A stretch of 64,000 bases of DNA. Origin: Nitrospira sp. Lineage in GTDB: Bacteria; Nitrospirota; Nitrospiria; Nitrospirales; Nitrospiraceae. The first letter of the stretch is position 1. Each line of letters begins with the position of its first letter. The notes under the pieces were generated by a model. That model ran no database searches. It was not told where the DNA came from and saw only the letters and a list, made by a program, of their open reading frames with translations. This document shows, piece after piece, positions 55,405 to 64,000 of the stretch. The stretch covers positions 377,911-441,910 of the forward strand of contig SWDS01000001.1 in the NCBI GenBank assembly GCA_005116745.1, in the 5' to 3' direction. The position numbers and the translations under genes are program-made.

Positions 55405-56724
55405 ATGGTCGGATTGGATCAAACACGACTAACTCGATGGGCTTACTCCCTCGGTGTGAAACGGGAAGAATTCGTCCCGTTGGTGTGGGCCTTCGTCTAT
55501 TTTTTCTGTCTCTTGTGCGGGTATTCGATTCTCCGTCCGGTGCGCGACGAAATGGCCATCGAAGGAGGATTGAAGCATCTTCCTTGGATGATGACGGCGA
55601 CATTCCTCACCATGCTCGCGGCCACGCCACTGTTCGGGTGGCTCTCGGCGCGATGCTCCCGCTACCGGCTGCTGCTGACCGTTTATGCGTTCTTCATTGT
55701 GAATCTGTTGGCCTTCTATGCGTTGATGATGAGTCATCTGTATCCTGAGTGGGTGGCCCGCAGTTTTTTTGTCTGGCTGTCGGTGATGAATCTCTTCATT
55801 GTGTCGGTCTTCTGGAGTTTTATGGCCGATCTGTTTACACCGGAACAGGGGGCACGGCTGTTCGGCGTCATTGCGGCTGGAGGGAGCAGTGGCGCGTTGG
55901 TGGGGCCGCTGATCACGACAGGCCTGACATTTATCGTTCCCGTTTCGGTGCTCATGCTGGCCTCGATGCTGTTTCTCACGCTGTGCCTTGGATGTGTCTA
56001 TCGACTCGACCGATGGGGCCGCGAACAGTCTATCCACCATCAGTCACGACCCGGTAATCCTCTTCACGGAAGTATCCTGGCGGGTATTCGCCTGACGATG
56101 TCGTCACCCTATTTGCTTGGAATTTGCGGCTATCTGGCCTTTTTGACCATGACCGCGACGTTTCTGTACCTCGAACAGACGCGTCTGGTCTCGGAATATT
56201 TGGATCAGCCCGAAGCCAGGACACGCCTCTTCTCCTCGCTCGATTTTACGACTGGTCTGTTGACGTGGCTGACACAGATGTTCGTCACCAAACGCGTCAT
56301 CAGCCGGTTTGGTCTGGTCGCACCCTTACTGTTTCTTCCAGTGATCAGCTTGATTGGGTTTCTCGGTATCGCGCTGTGGCCGACTCTCGGGGTCTACGTC
56401 GTCTTTTCTGTGTTGCGTCGGGTGGGGGAGTATGCGTTATCCAAACCTGCACGCGAGGTTCTCTTTACCGTTGTCAGCCGAGAAGAGAAATACAAAGCGA
56501 AGAATTTCATCGACACGGCTATCTCACGAGGTGGCGATGCCTCGACGGGGTGGCTGGTTACTGGAATCAAAGCCTTGGGTGCCACCACGGCCCACATTGC
56601 GTTGGCGTGCGTGCCACTCATGATCGCCTGGGCTTGGCTCGCCACCGTGCTGGCCCGCGAGGGAAAGCGCCGGTCGGCATCTACCGTATCTTTGATGACA
56701 GAGAGTTCTCGCCGTACCGTATGA
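55405..56724 (+). CDS. Twelve-span transporter (MFS-like)
   Basis: The product (439 residues from ATG 55405; 55369 is an alternative) has about 12 membrane spans and a YSILRPVRDEM start. It resembles the MFS-like/nucleotide carrier family of Tlc-type proteins found in diverse bacteria, but substrate is unknown. A positively charged tail ends the protein. It diverges from ltaE. Confidence 0.75.
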   Translation: MVGLDQTRLTRWAYSLGVKREEFVPLVWAFVYFFCLLCGYSILRPVRDEMAIEGGLKHLPWMMTATFLTMLAATPLFGWLSARCSRYRLLLTVYAFFIVNLLAFYALMMSHLYPEWVARSFFVWLSVMNLFIVSVFWSFMADLFTPEQGARLFGVIAAGGSSGALVGPLITTGLTFIVPVSVLMLASMLFLTLCLGCVYRLDRWGREQSIHHQSRPGNPLHGSILAGIRLTMSSPYLLGICGYLAFLTMTATFLYLEQTRLVSEYLDQPEARTRLFSSLDFTTGLLTWLTQMFVTKRVISRFGLVAPLLFLPVISLIGFLGIALWPTLGVYVVFSVLRRVGEYALSKPAREVLFTVVSREEKYKAKNFIDTAISRGGDASTGWLVTGIKALGATTAHIALACVPLMIAWAWLATVLAREGKRRSASTVSLMTESSRRTV

Positions 56725-56755
56725 GTCGGTATCGGTTGTGTTGGCCTTCGTTCGG

Positions 56756-57586
56756 CTAGTCTCGAACCACCAATGAGCCGATCAGATAGGAACTGGCTCG
56801 TCCCACCCTGGTGCCCCGGATCCGAACTTCCGAGACATCGCGTGTATGCTCACGGATGTTCCAGGTATTGCCGGCCTTCAGATCCGGCCAGAACCACCAG
56901 GTTCCATCGCGTTTCCGGAACCAGAGTTGAATTCCAGTATCGGGCAGCACCTGAATTGATTCCATGTCGAAATACGTCGGTGCACGAGTCTCAGGATTGC
57001 TCACCCACACTTTGACCCACTGATTCTGATCATGCGAAGACAGGACGCGGGGAGTTTTTGCCCAATCAACCTCTGTGCATCTAAAGTCCACAAGTTTGCC
57101 GAATCCACGGCCAAGGCCGTCTCCAGGATCCGGAAGGGTGTAGCATTCGATCCCTGTTTCCATGCTCAAGTGAAAATGCGTGAGGCCGATCGTGTCGACG
57201 TTGATGTCATGCTTGGAACAGCGCTGGCGATAGGTCCAGCAGTCGCTGTGTTTCGATGGATCACAAGTCTGCAAGGGGCCGAAACCAATTCGGCTCGTCC
57301 TGTATGCCAAGGTTGATCTCGCCTGGGAATAGATATGTTCGAGCGCGCTCTCATCGTCGAAATTGACCAGGCATTGTTGAGGACTGCTACCATTGGGACG
57401 GGCTTGTACGACCTTGGGCGGTTGATTCTCCCGTTCTCGTTCGGTCACTTGTTCGGGCGTAGCTTGTGTGGGGGGACCTAGCGGGCTTACCGGTTTTATC
57501 TGAGTACAGGCGCTCAGTAATGCCGTCAACAATACACAGAGAGCCATCTTGAAACCATGTCCCATCATGTGAACTAGTGAGCGCAT
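56756..57586 (-). CDS. Lipoprotein of unknown function
   Basis: The product (276 residues from ATG 57586; AAAGGA upstream) has a lipoprotein signal ending LLSAC. The mature part has several cysteines (PQQCLVNF, LQTCDPSKHSDCW, RQRCSKHD) and a VKVWVSNPETRAPTYFD strand-rich domain. No family recognised. It is probably in the outer membrane or periplasm. Confidence 0.65.
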   Translation of the reverse strand: MRSLVHMMGHGFKMALCVLLTALLSACTQIKPVSPLGPPTQATPEQVTERERENQPPKVVQARPNGSSPQQCLVNFDDESALEHIYSQARSTLAYRTSRIGFGPLQTCDPSKHSDCWTYRQRCSKHDINVDTIGLTHFHLSMETGIECYTLPDPGDGLGRGFGKLVDFRCTEVDWAKTPRVLSSHDQNQWVKVWVSNPETRAPTYFDMESIQVLPDTGIQLWFRKRDGTWWFWPDLKAGNTWNIREHTRDVSEVRIRGTRVGRASSYLIGSLVVRD

Positions 57587-57807
57587 CGCTGTTCCTTTCT
57601 CTTGCGCCAACGCGAGTCAGTATGCCAACTTCTCATTCGCCATCCTACGATGTAATTGTAGCAGTGAAAAACGTGAGGTGTTCAGGTCATTTACTCATGA
57701 AAAAAACGCGTGGTATAGTCCGAAGCCCTACACGCCAAAGGGTATGCCATTGTCTCAGGGAGATGGAATGATTGCAATGACCCATTGGAAGCTGTATCTC
57801 GTGAAGA

Positions 57808-59184
57808 ATGGCCCCTATGTCGACTGAGGTTCCGGTCAAGTTATACCTTGATAAGCTATTGAAAGATTGCCGGAAAGTATCGGTTGACCTGGCTCTGCTT
57901 TTTGGTCCTGTGAAGGCGAGGGCGCTGCATGCGATGGCCGATCGAGTCGCTGCAGATCAAGACGCTATTCTCGCGGAAAATGCCAAAGATGTCGAGGCTG
58001 TGGGAAAGTCCTTTGAGAATGCGGACATGAAAGATCGGATGAAGGCTGCTGTGGCTCGCGTCCGTCTGACGACCGAACACATGAACGAGATGGTCGATCG
58101 GCTGCATTTCATCGCCGATCTGCCGGACCCTGTCGGTGCCGTGACATCGCGATGGGAACGTCCGGATGGGTTACAAGTCTCCAGGGTGAGGGTGCCAATC
58201 GGAGTGGTCGGCGTGATCTCCGAACGGAGTCCGCTCGTTACCGTGGAATCGATTGCACTGTGTCTGAAGGCGGGCAATCTCTGTATCTTTCGTGGGGCGC
58301 CGGAATGGAAGTTGACGCATCAGGCGATTGATGGGCGATTTCGTGAGGCGGCAACGGAGCACGGCATACCCCATGGGGCCTGGGTGCTCATCGATCGCCA
58401 AGAGAAAGAAGTCGCGCTCGATCTGATGCGATCAGGGAAAATCCTCGATGCGCTCATTGTGCGTGGCGGAGCTGGGTTACGCAAGACGGTTGCGGAGCAA
58501 GCCAAGGTCCCGGTGCTGTGCGATGATGGGGGCCTCACGCAGTTGTACATCGATGAAACCCCCGATATTTCGGTCGCGCAAAACCTGGTGATCAACTCGA
58601 AGGTGCAGCAGGTGGGAGCCTCCAATTCGCTGGATACCCTGTTGGTGCAGCAGATTGTGGCTAGGCAGTTCCTGCCTCCGTTGGTCAACCGCCTGCTGGA
58701 TGAATTCAAGGTGGAAGTGCATGCTTGCCCAAAGACGGTCGCACTCATGGGGCAAATGGCGATGACGGGACATACCGCGATCATCCCAGCGACAGAGGCG
58801 GATTGGCAAACGCAGTTCGCTGGTCCGACCCTGGCTGTAAAAATGGTTGAAGACCTCGATGAAGCGTTGGTCCATATTAAGACGCATGGTCCCTGTCTCA
58901 CCGCCGGAATCGCCACCACACGCTATGAGTCGGCCATGCGATTCACCAGAGAAGTTGATGCCAGTGCGGTGCTGGTGAATGCATCAACCAGGATTCATGC
59001 CGGCGATAGCTTCGGAATGGGGAGCGACGTGGGGCTGAGCGTGGGGAAACTGCACGCGAAGGGTCCAATCGGTTTGGAACAGCTGACCTGCGAGAAGTAT
59101 GTGGCCTTCGGGTCGGGGCAGCTTCGGCTTCCCCATCCGGTACCGGAAGCGTACTTTGACGCCATCATGCTCAAACGACCGTAG
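57808..59184 (+). CDS. proA: ProA-like aldehyde dehydrogenase lacking catalytic Cys
   Basis: The 458-residue protein aligns with gamma-glutamyl phosphate reductase: PIGVVGVISERSP, NASTRIHAGDSFGMGSDVG and KLHAKGPIGLEQLT. ProA reduces gamma-glutamyl phosphate in proline synthesis and needs a Cys in a KxQRPxxCN motif. Here that segment reads KVQQVGASNSLDTLL, placing Ser272 where Cys should be. A HLDGNCHVYVD-like segment is also altered (CDDGGLTQLYID). It is likely a paralogue with changed or lost activity. Start may be at 57808 or 57817. Confidence 0.8.
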   Translation: MAPMSTEVPVKLYLDKLLKDCRKVSVDLALLFGPVKARALHAMADRVAADQDAILAENAKDVEAVGKSFENADMKDRMKAAVARVRLTTEHMNEMVDRLHFIADLPDPVGAVTSRWERPDGLQVSRVRVPIGVVGVISERSPLVTVESIALCLKAGNLCIFRGAPEWKLTHQAIDGRFREAATEHGIPHGAWVLIDRQEKEVALDLMRSGKILDALIVRGGAGLRKTVAEQAKVPVLCDDGGLTQLYIDETPDISVAQNLVINSKVQQVGASNSLDTLLVQQIVARQFLPPLVNRLLDEFKVEVHACPKTVALMGQMAMTGHTAIIPATEADWQTQFAGPTLAVKMVEDLDEALVHIKTHGPCLTAGIATTRYESAMRFTREVDASAVLVNASTRIHAGDSFGMGSDVGLSVGKLHAKGPIGLEQLTCEKYVAFGSGQLRLPHPVPEAYFDAIMLKRP

Positions 59185-59314
59185 ATGCCCGCTCAAAACG
59201 CTTCCCAGCTTCCTGTTCAGTCGTTCGAGCCACGTCCAGGACCCGCACTGCGTACGCCTCGTGGTTCTCACTCCTTGCAGCCTTGCTGTGAACCGTTTTG
59301 AGCAGGCGTAGCAC

Positions 59315-60499
59315 ATGACGAATAACCCACTGGGGCAATCGCTTCGAGAGCATCTTGCGTGGTGGGGGCTCAGACACTTCACATCCGATCGTGAGTACTT
59401 CTTGTGGCAGCGACAACAGCTCTCCGTCGAAGAGCTGAACCAGCTCAACATCCATGCCGAACGAAGACGCACAGGCGATTCTGTCGATGAAAGGGCGTTC
59501 TATGATCTAGCCGCGCGTCCGAAGATCTTCCCGGTTCTCTATAGCCAGCGGCATGAATATTATGAAGCGATCGGACTGCAAGCGATGTCGCACCTCGGCA
59601 AGGATCAGGACATTCTCGATTTCGGTTGTGGCCTCGGCATTCTGACAACCTGGTATGCCCTCCGTTTCCCTGATGCGAATGTGGTTGGCGTCGATCGCTC
59701 GCCGGCGTCCATTGCGATCGCACAACAAAAGGCGAAGGACTTGGGCCTGCGTAATCTTCGGTTCATCTGCTTGGATCTCCAAGCAGAACCTTTTTCAGGA
59801 TCCTTCGATCTGGTGTTGGCGACGCACGCACTGCTCCAGGCCGAACAGGATCCTGGGATACCCAGCGAGAGTTGGCAGACGTTTGATCGTGGACACGATC
59901 CATCGCAGCAGATGGTGTTTGAACAGCGGACAGGTTTGGCGCGCCGACTTGACCACCTGTGCCAGGTCCTCCGCCCACACGGTCGCATGATTGTGTGCGA
60001 AAAAACACGGCAGTTGGCCAGGCGAGTCCCGTTCCAGCGTGCGCTGGCTAGTAGGGGGTTACAGCTTGTGCAGCCTGCGGATCTGATTCATTACCGATCC
60101 ATCGAAGAAGTGGTGGAGGATGGACCGTTCTATGTGTTGAGTAACGGGACTCAGACCACGGCGGCTTGGGATGAATTGCCGGAGGTGGATGATGGAAGCC
60201 TGTTCAATCTCAACACCATGCTGGCGAACTCCATCGATTCCAATGCACCGCTCTATGAGAATCATGGACCCTCGGCGCAGGTGGCCTGGGAAGAGTTGTC
60301 GGAACGAACGGTCACTCAGGAATTGACGCGCGAGGAGCGTGATGGCCGACAAGTGCATGTCGAGTTGGGCTTCGTGGATGACACGCACTATCTATACTGC
60401 GCGAATACATTCGACCAACGGCAATTGGTCATGATGGAAGAAGCACGCGCTGCGCTGCTTGAGGCGTACTATCTAGAAATCATACGTGGGCTCCCCTAG
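59315..60499 (+). CDS. Class I SAM-dependent methyltransferase
   Basis: The 394-residue protein has a SAM-binding motif DILDFGCGLGILTTWYA, VVGVDRSPASIAIAQQKA and a post-I FICLDLQAE. The remaining N- and C-terminal regions (about 90 and 180 residues) are unrecognised. Substrate unknown. It is 130 bases downstream of the ProA-like gene, same strand. Confidence 0.82.
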   Translation: MTNNPLGQSLREHLAWWGLRHFTSDREYFLWQRQQLSVEELNQLNIHAERRRTGDSVDERAFYDLAARPKIFPVLYSQRHEYYEAIGLQAMSHLGKDQDILDFGCGLGILTTWYALRFPDANVVGVDRSPASIAIAQQKAKDLGLRNLRFICLDLQAEPFSGSFDLVLATHALLQAEQDPGIPSESWQTFDRGHDPSQQMVFEQRTGLARRLDHLCQVLRPHGRMIVCEKTRQLARRVPFQRALASRGLQLVQPADLIHYRSIEEVVEDGPFYVLSNGTQTTAAWDELPEVDDGSLFNLNTMLANSIDSNAPLYENHGPSAQVAWEELSERTVTQELTREERDGRQVHVELGFVDDTHYLYCANTFDQRQLVMMEEARAALLEAYYLEIIRGLP

Positions 60500-60695
60500 G
60501 AAAGCTACTGAGTTGTACTAGCCTCTGTATACTTGCACGCCGGACACGTCCATACTCTCAATATACTCTATGTGCAGTGGGTGATCGTAGCTCGCTTTTC
60601 CTGCACTGCTCCACCCTCGTAAGAGAGAGCAGTCAGACGGCATCTGGGGTTCGGTGAAGGTTCGCTCCAGGCGTGAGTTGGAAGGAGGAATCACC

Positions 60696-61325
60696 ATGAA
60701 AGCAGCGCATGTTGTTGTCGCGCTGAGTCTGGTTTGTCTCGGCTGCACCACTCCGCCGGAAGTCAAACAAGCCTTGCTTGCCAAGGATCAGGGGTATGCC
60801 GAGAACCAGCGGTTAATGCAGCAATACCGTGAGTTGGTCAGCCAGGTGACCCAGCGGCATCAGCAGTGGTATCGCTACCTTCAAACCAGACTGAAGCTCA
60901 ATCTCGCCCTGCAATGGGCCACGACCAATCCCACGGTCACTGGTGTGGGCGAGGCCGATCTGGCAAAAGACGATGCCGATCTGCTGGGCCCCGACGTCAT
61001 GACTCTGATCAACGAGATTCGCTTGAAGAATCTTCCTGAACGGAAAGGCCCGAACGGGCAGCTGGTCTTTTCGACCGGTGCCGGGGATATGAACACGCTT
61101 CTGCAGAAGCTTCCCGACCTGGTTGGCCGGGTGGAGCGTCGGGTGGGGAAGGATTCGCAGGCCCCCTCCGATGTAGACCTGATGGCGTTCGACCATTACC
61201 GGACCAACGTGGAAGCGCTCCGCCGAATCAATGCGGTCATCAAACAATACTTGGATATCGATGTGACCTTGTCTCGTGATGAGGTCCGGTCGCTTACGGA
61301 TGAGCTGCGGACATTGCGCCGATGA
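60696..61325 (+). CDS. Lipoprotein 1 of the envelope operon
   Basis: The product (209 residues) starts at ATG 60696 after AAGGAGGAA. The signal ends with lipobox CLGC. The mature part is helix-rich with coiled-coil segments such as QQYRELVSQVTQRHQQWYR. No family recognised. It is the first gene of a run with 9-31 base spacings through 62595. Confidence 0.7.
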   Translation: MKAAHVVVALSLVCLGCTTPPEVKQALLAKDQGYAENQRLMQQYRELVSQVTQRHQQWYRYLQTRLKLNLALQWATTNPTVTGVGEADLAKDDADLLGPDVMTLINEIRLKNLPERKGPNGQLVFSTGAGDMNTLLQKLPDLVGRVERRVGKDSQAPSDVDLMAFDHYRTNVEALRRINAVIKQYLDIDVTLSRDEVRSLTDELRTLRR

Positions 61326-61356
61326 CGGCAGGCTATGAGCACAGGAGGAGATTCGT

Positions 61357-62067
61357 ATGATCGTACGACGAACCATAGTCTTAAGCCTCGGCCTTCTGGT
61401 GATGAGCGCAGTCGGGTGTCACTCGATCCATAGTGATGCCGTTCGTCATCTCATTCAGCTCGAAGGCGGAAAAATTGATGCGGCCCAGACGAATATCGAT
61501 GTGTTCCAGAAAGAGACGGAAGAACGCATCAAGAATCTGGAGCAGGCGCGCAGTTATCTGCAGGATAGTTTTAAGCAGCTGCAGATGCTGGAAGCCAAGC
61601 AGCGGTTTGTGCTCGCGTCGTACCGCAAAATCGCCAGCAAGAGAGGGGAGGCGGCGTATGCGGCGTCGTCTTTGATCGCACAACTCTATTTGGCCGAGTC
61701 TCACGGCGTAGAAAAAATGGTCTGGGATCAGTTTGAAGAAGACTTTTGCGGACTTCGTGATACCGCCAATGCGCTGAATGACTCGTGGAAGCAGACCGGT
61801 GCGATCCATGCTCAGCTGAAGCAGTTCGCGGACAGGTCTGCCTTGGCCTCTGTGGATCCTGAATTCGTGTCGGCGGTGATTGATCGGGCGCCAGCCCAGT
61901 CGGACCGTATTGTGGAGATTCTGAATCACTCGCGAACTGTGAACGATGCACTCGAAGAAGTCACAGGCTCGGGGATCATTCGCATGCGAGCCCTGGATCG
62001 GGCCCAGACGTTGACTGCCGATTTGGTTGAGTTGCTCGATAAGTTAAAGAAAGACGACGAGCAATAG
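61357..62067 (+). CDS. Lipoprotein 2 of the envelope operon
   Basis: The 236-residue protein has the lipobox SAVGC at about residue 21. It then forms a long coiled coil (FQKETEERIKNLEQARSYLQ). AGGAG lies before ATG. Function unknown. It shares a transcript with its neighbours. Confidence 0.7.
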   Translation: MIVRRTIVLSLGLLVMSAVGCHSIHSDAVRHLIQLEGGKIDAAQTNIDVFQKETEERIKNLEQARSYLQDSFKQLQMLEAKQRFVLASYRKIASKRGEAAYAASSLIAQLYLAESHGVEKMVWDQFEEDFCGLRDTANALNDSWKQTGAIHAQLKQFADRSALASVDPEFVSAVIDRAPAQSDRIVEILNHSRTVNDALEEVTGSGIIRMRALDRAQTLTADLVELLDKLKKDDEQ

Positions 62068-62076
62068 GGAGGCACT

Positions 62077-62595
62077 ATGGAACTCAGTATTGAAGGAGTC
62101 GTCGGGTTTCTCCGAGATAACGATAATCTGATCAAGCAACTGATGGAAACAGCTGAGGATGCGACTCAAGAGGTGATGGGGCTCTCGGTTCAGGTGGACC
62201 ATACGCGTGATGAGGCCAAGGCGTTGGTGGATCAGCTGGGAGCTGTTGAGTTTGAGATCGGCAAACAGGACGAGACGAAGGTCCGGCAAAAAGCTCTCTT
62301 GGAGGCGGTGGCCACGCTCCGCAAGAAATTCGAAACCTATAAGAACGACCCACTTCGGCGTGGGATCTATGCCGCTGAGATCTCGAACCTGTATCTGCAG
62401 TTGGCCAATACCTTCAACAATGAGACGATTGCGCAGATCGTTCCCTTCACCAAAGACGAAATCAAATCGTACAAAGACCTCATGAAAGAAGCGGTGCTCG
62501 ACGCGGCGTCCAGAAAAAAACGGGCTGCCGTTATCAAGGCAGCCGCACAGATGTCAAAACTGGCGATCGGGGTAGCGGCGAAGCTGGCGGTGTAA
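62077..62595 (+). CDS. Coiled-coil protein of the envelope operon
   Basis: The 172-residue protein has no signal peptide, a helical N-terminal (FLRDNDNLIKQLMETAEDA) and a charged helical middle; the last residues are Ala-rich (AAQMSKLAIGVAAKLAV), perhaps a membrane-associated helix. No family. The gene lies 9 bases after lipoprotein 2. Confidence 0.65.
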   Translation: MELSIEGVVGFLRDNDNLIKQLMETAEDATQEVMGLSVQVDHTRDEAKALVDQLGAVEFEIGKQDETKVRQKALLEAVATLRKKFETYKNDPLRRGIYAAEISNLYLQLANTFNNETIAQIVPFTKDEIKSYKDLMKEAVLDAASRKKRAAVIKAAAQMSKLAIGVAAKLAV

Positions 62596-62614
62596 TCGCG
62601 TGAGGGATTGAGCG

Positions 62615-63387
62615 ATGAGACGGACATGGTTGGTCTGGGTTGTGATCGGTTTTGGATATGGCTGCAGCCTTGATGCAGGCTCCCGTGGTCCATTCGGTCC
62701 CGAGGACCCTGAAACTGCGGTGCAGAAGACCCCGCTTCCCGACAAGATTCCTGCTCCGAATGTGTTTCAGTTCACCGGCGATGACACGGACGGCCATCAC
62801 AAACCAAGAATGGTCGGTGCGGTGCCCGATCCCTCCGTGAAGCGGTCGGTCAGCCCGTCTGTGGTTTTGACGGCAGATGACGTGATTCAGTTGCGAAAGG
62901 CCGCCGAAGGCGACCGTCGGGTTGCCGCCCTGCTTGGAAAACGCTGGACATTCATTGATGCAGACCGGATGCTGCCGGAAGGCAAGGTCTCATTCGGCTG
63001 TTGCCGCGAAGAGTCCAGCATGACGAGATTGGTGTACTACAGTTATAGCCAAAACGTGGCCGTAGACGTTCGACTGAAAGAGACCGCGTCCTCAGTGCGT
63101 CACGTCTTGACGGCTACCAACCACCGGAGGGGCAACAGGATGTCCAACGGGGGATCGAGTTGGCGAAGGCTGATCCGCGCCTGGTTGGAAAGGTGGATCA
63201 GCTCCACGGACATGGACTGCTCATGCAGCCGGATCGTGGGTTTTTCAGAAATGAGCCTGGCTACGCACACCGCACCATTTGGATTACCTTCTCCAAAGGA
63301 GAGGACGGGGATCCAAAATACTGGGCCGTGGTGGATCTGACCGACGATAAGGTGCTGGAGGCCGGCGAGGAACCACCTCGCTCTTGA
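62615..63387 (+). pseudogene. Lipoprotein with frameshift, amine-oxidase N-domain-like
   Basis: The frame from ATG 62615 begins with a lipoprotein-like signal (GFGYGC) and reaches SSVRHVL at about 63090. The natural continuation lies in the other frame: LDGYQPPEGQQDVQRG, PRLVGKVDQLHGHGLLMQ and WAVVDLTDDKVLEAG, ending at 63387. One base appears to be missing near 63085-63110. The last block recalls the N-terminal domains of copper amine oxidases. A sequencing error or genuine mutation is possible. Confidence 0.65.
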
Positions 63388-63397
63388 GAGGAATGCG

Positions 63398-64000
63398 ATG
63401 ACACGAATCTGGTTGGGCCTGGTCATGATGGTCGGCATGGTTGCCTCGTCGGGACTCTCGCTTGCGGAAACACATTCGGAGCATGTCAATTGGGGGAAAT
63501 GGAGTTTCGATTGGGAGGTGCGGGATAACACCGGATTGGCCATTCGGAACGTCACCTATCGGGATGAGCTGGTTCTGGCGAAGGCCAGCATGCCGGTGGT
63601 TCGCGTGAAGTACGTCAAGGAGCAGGTGTGGTGGAATCCGTTCACGTGGTTCGGCTCTCGCGCTGAAAGCGGTCGCTGTGGTCCGTTTCAGGATCGATTG
63701 CGTTGGCAAGACCTCGTGCCGATCGTGAATTGCGGTGATCAAAAAGTCTGTATGGAAACGTCAACTCAGCAGAATGTGAAGTGGCTGGAGGTGGGGATCT
63801 ATGCCCGTATCGGAGAATATCACCTCTATCAATCTTGGAACTTGTCGGATGATGGCGAACTGCGCCCCGTGCTTCATAGTCGAGGGCTTTCGTGCAACAC
63901 CGACCACGTCCATCATCCGTACTGGCGATTTGATTTCGATATTAACGGGAACGGCATGGACCAGGTTTTCGTTCACGAAGAGGGGGGGGCGGATCGGGGG
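63398..64000 (+). CDS. Copper-amine-oxidase-like protein (3' partial)
   Basis: The frame from ATG 63398 is open to the window end and encodes 201 residues. A signal peptide (LGLVMMVGMVASSGLSLA) is followed by a fold resembling the copper amine oxidase catalytic domain: WGKWSFDWEVRDNTGLAI and a VHHPYWRFDFDINGNGMDQ segment with an HxH like the copper ligands of HQHFFxFRLD. The usual TPQ-forming NYD/EY motif is replaced by EYHLY, so the cofactor may be absent. It is 10 bases downstream of the frameshifted gene. Confidence 0.7.
   Translation, partial: MTRIWLGLVMMVGMVASSGLSLAETHSEHVNWGKWSFDWEVRDNTGLAIRNVTYRDELVLAKASMPVVRVKYVKEQVWWNPFTWFGSRAESGRCGPFQDRLRWQDLVPIVNCGDQKVCMETSTQQNVKWLEVGIYARIGEYHLYQSWNLSDDGELRPVLHSRGLSCNTDHVHHPYWRFDFDINGNGMDQVFVHEEGGADRG

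Noticed and set aside
1..64000. tRNA, rRNA and CRISPR
   Set aside because: No T-loop-like GGTTCGAATCC stem set, no 16S/23S/5S sequence and no repeat-spacer array was recognised by eye.

Overview
The window is a dense bacterial chromosome segment, moderately GC-rich over most of its length. It holds about 60 genes on both strands in short operons. Gene content fits a Nitrospirota (Nitrospira-like) genome: HpnD/HpnE-type squalene genes, a solitary Hcp protein, a Ycf46-type AAA+ ATPase, an AmgK/MurU-like pair, a DUF1015 protein, many small signal-peptide and lipoprotein genes, and GC-rich codon use. The assignment rests on gene content only. No rRNA, tRNA or CRISPR array was recognised.

Layout. 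1-5601: AmgK/MurU-like peptidoglycan-recycling pair (first gene cut by the window edge), an NtrC-type sigma-54 regulator, a DUF1015 protein and a polyprenyl diphosphate synthase. 5823-11825: gltB-gltD glutamate synthase. 12134-19121: a proteasome-like Ntn hydrolase, a lone Hcp, PilZ and DUF5069 proteins, a repeat-containing secreted protein, a striking 23-bp perfect hairpin, an NlpC/P60 lipoprotein and a Ycf46-type ATPase. 19358-26251: a visibly AT-richer island with two hemopexin-repeat proteins (one a secreted fusion to a two-CxxCH domain) and two large, distantly similar proteins of unknown function. 27365-29021: an MBL-fold hydrolase, a small secreted protein, and a gene broken around an IS630-family transposase remnant.

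29324-33587 is the most unusual stretch. A TIR-STAND-formylglycine-enzyme-fold protein ends in a segment resembling the variable region of a diversity-generating retroelement (DGR). A truncated avd gene follows it, and the rest of the DGR (template repeat and reverse transcriptase) is not in the window. A mazEF pair abuts the avd break, and a Phd/RelE-like pair lies beyond. This reads as a decayed DGR attached to a defence-type sensor.

33622-46163: family-4 uracil-DNA glycosylase with a C-terminal clamp-binding-like motif, an operon of HAD phosphatase, BtuF-like protein, hpnD, hpnE and lipoprotein, a frameshifted yjbQ, a membrane Ser/Thr kinase, and a PHP phosphoesterase coupled to a FolB-methyltransferase fusion. 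46247-56724: HD-GYP and HEAT-repeat pair, SGNH hydrolase plus thioredoxin, gnd-zwf, a nucleotidyltransferase, threonine aldolase and a 12-TM transporter. 56756-64000: a lipoprotein, a ProA homologue lacking the catalytic cysteine, a methyltransferase, and a cell-envelope operon of lipoproteins ending in a copper-amine-oxidase-like protein cut by the window end.

Novelty candidates are the DGR remnant, the hemopexin island, the Cys-less ProA, the proteasome-like protein and the split amine-oxidase-like genes.
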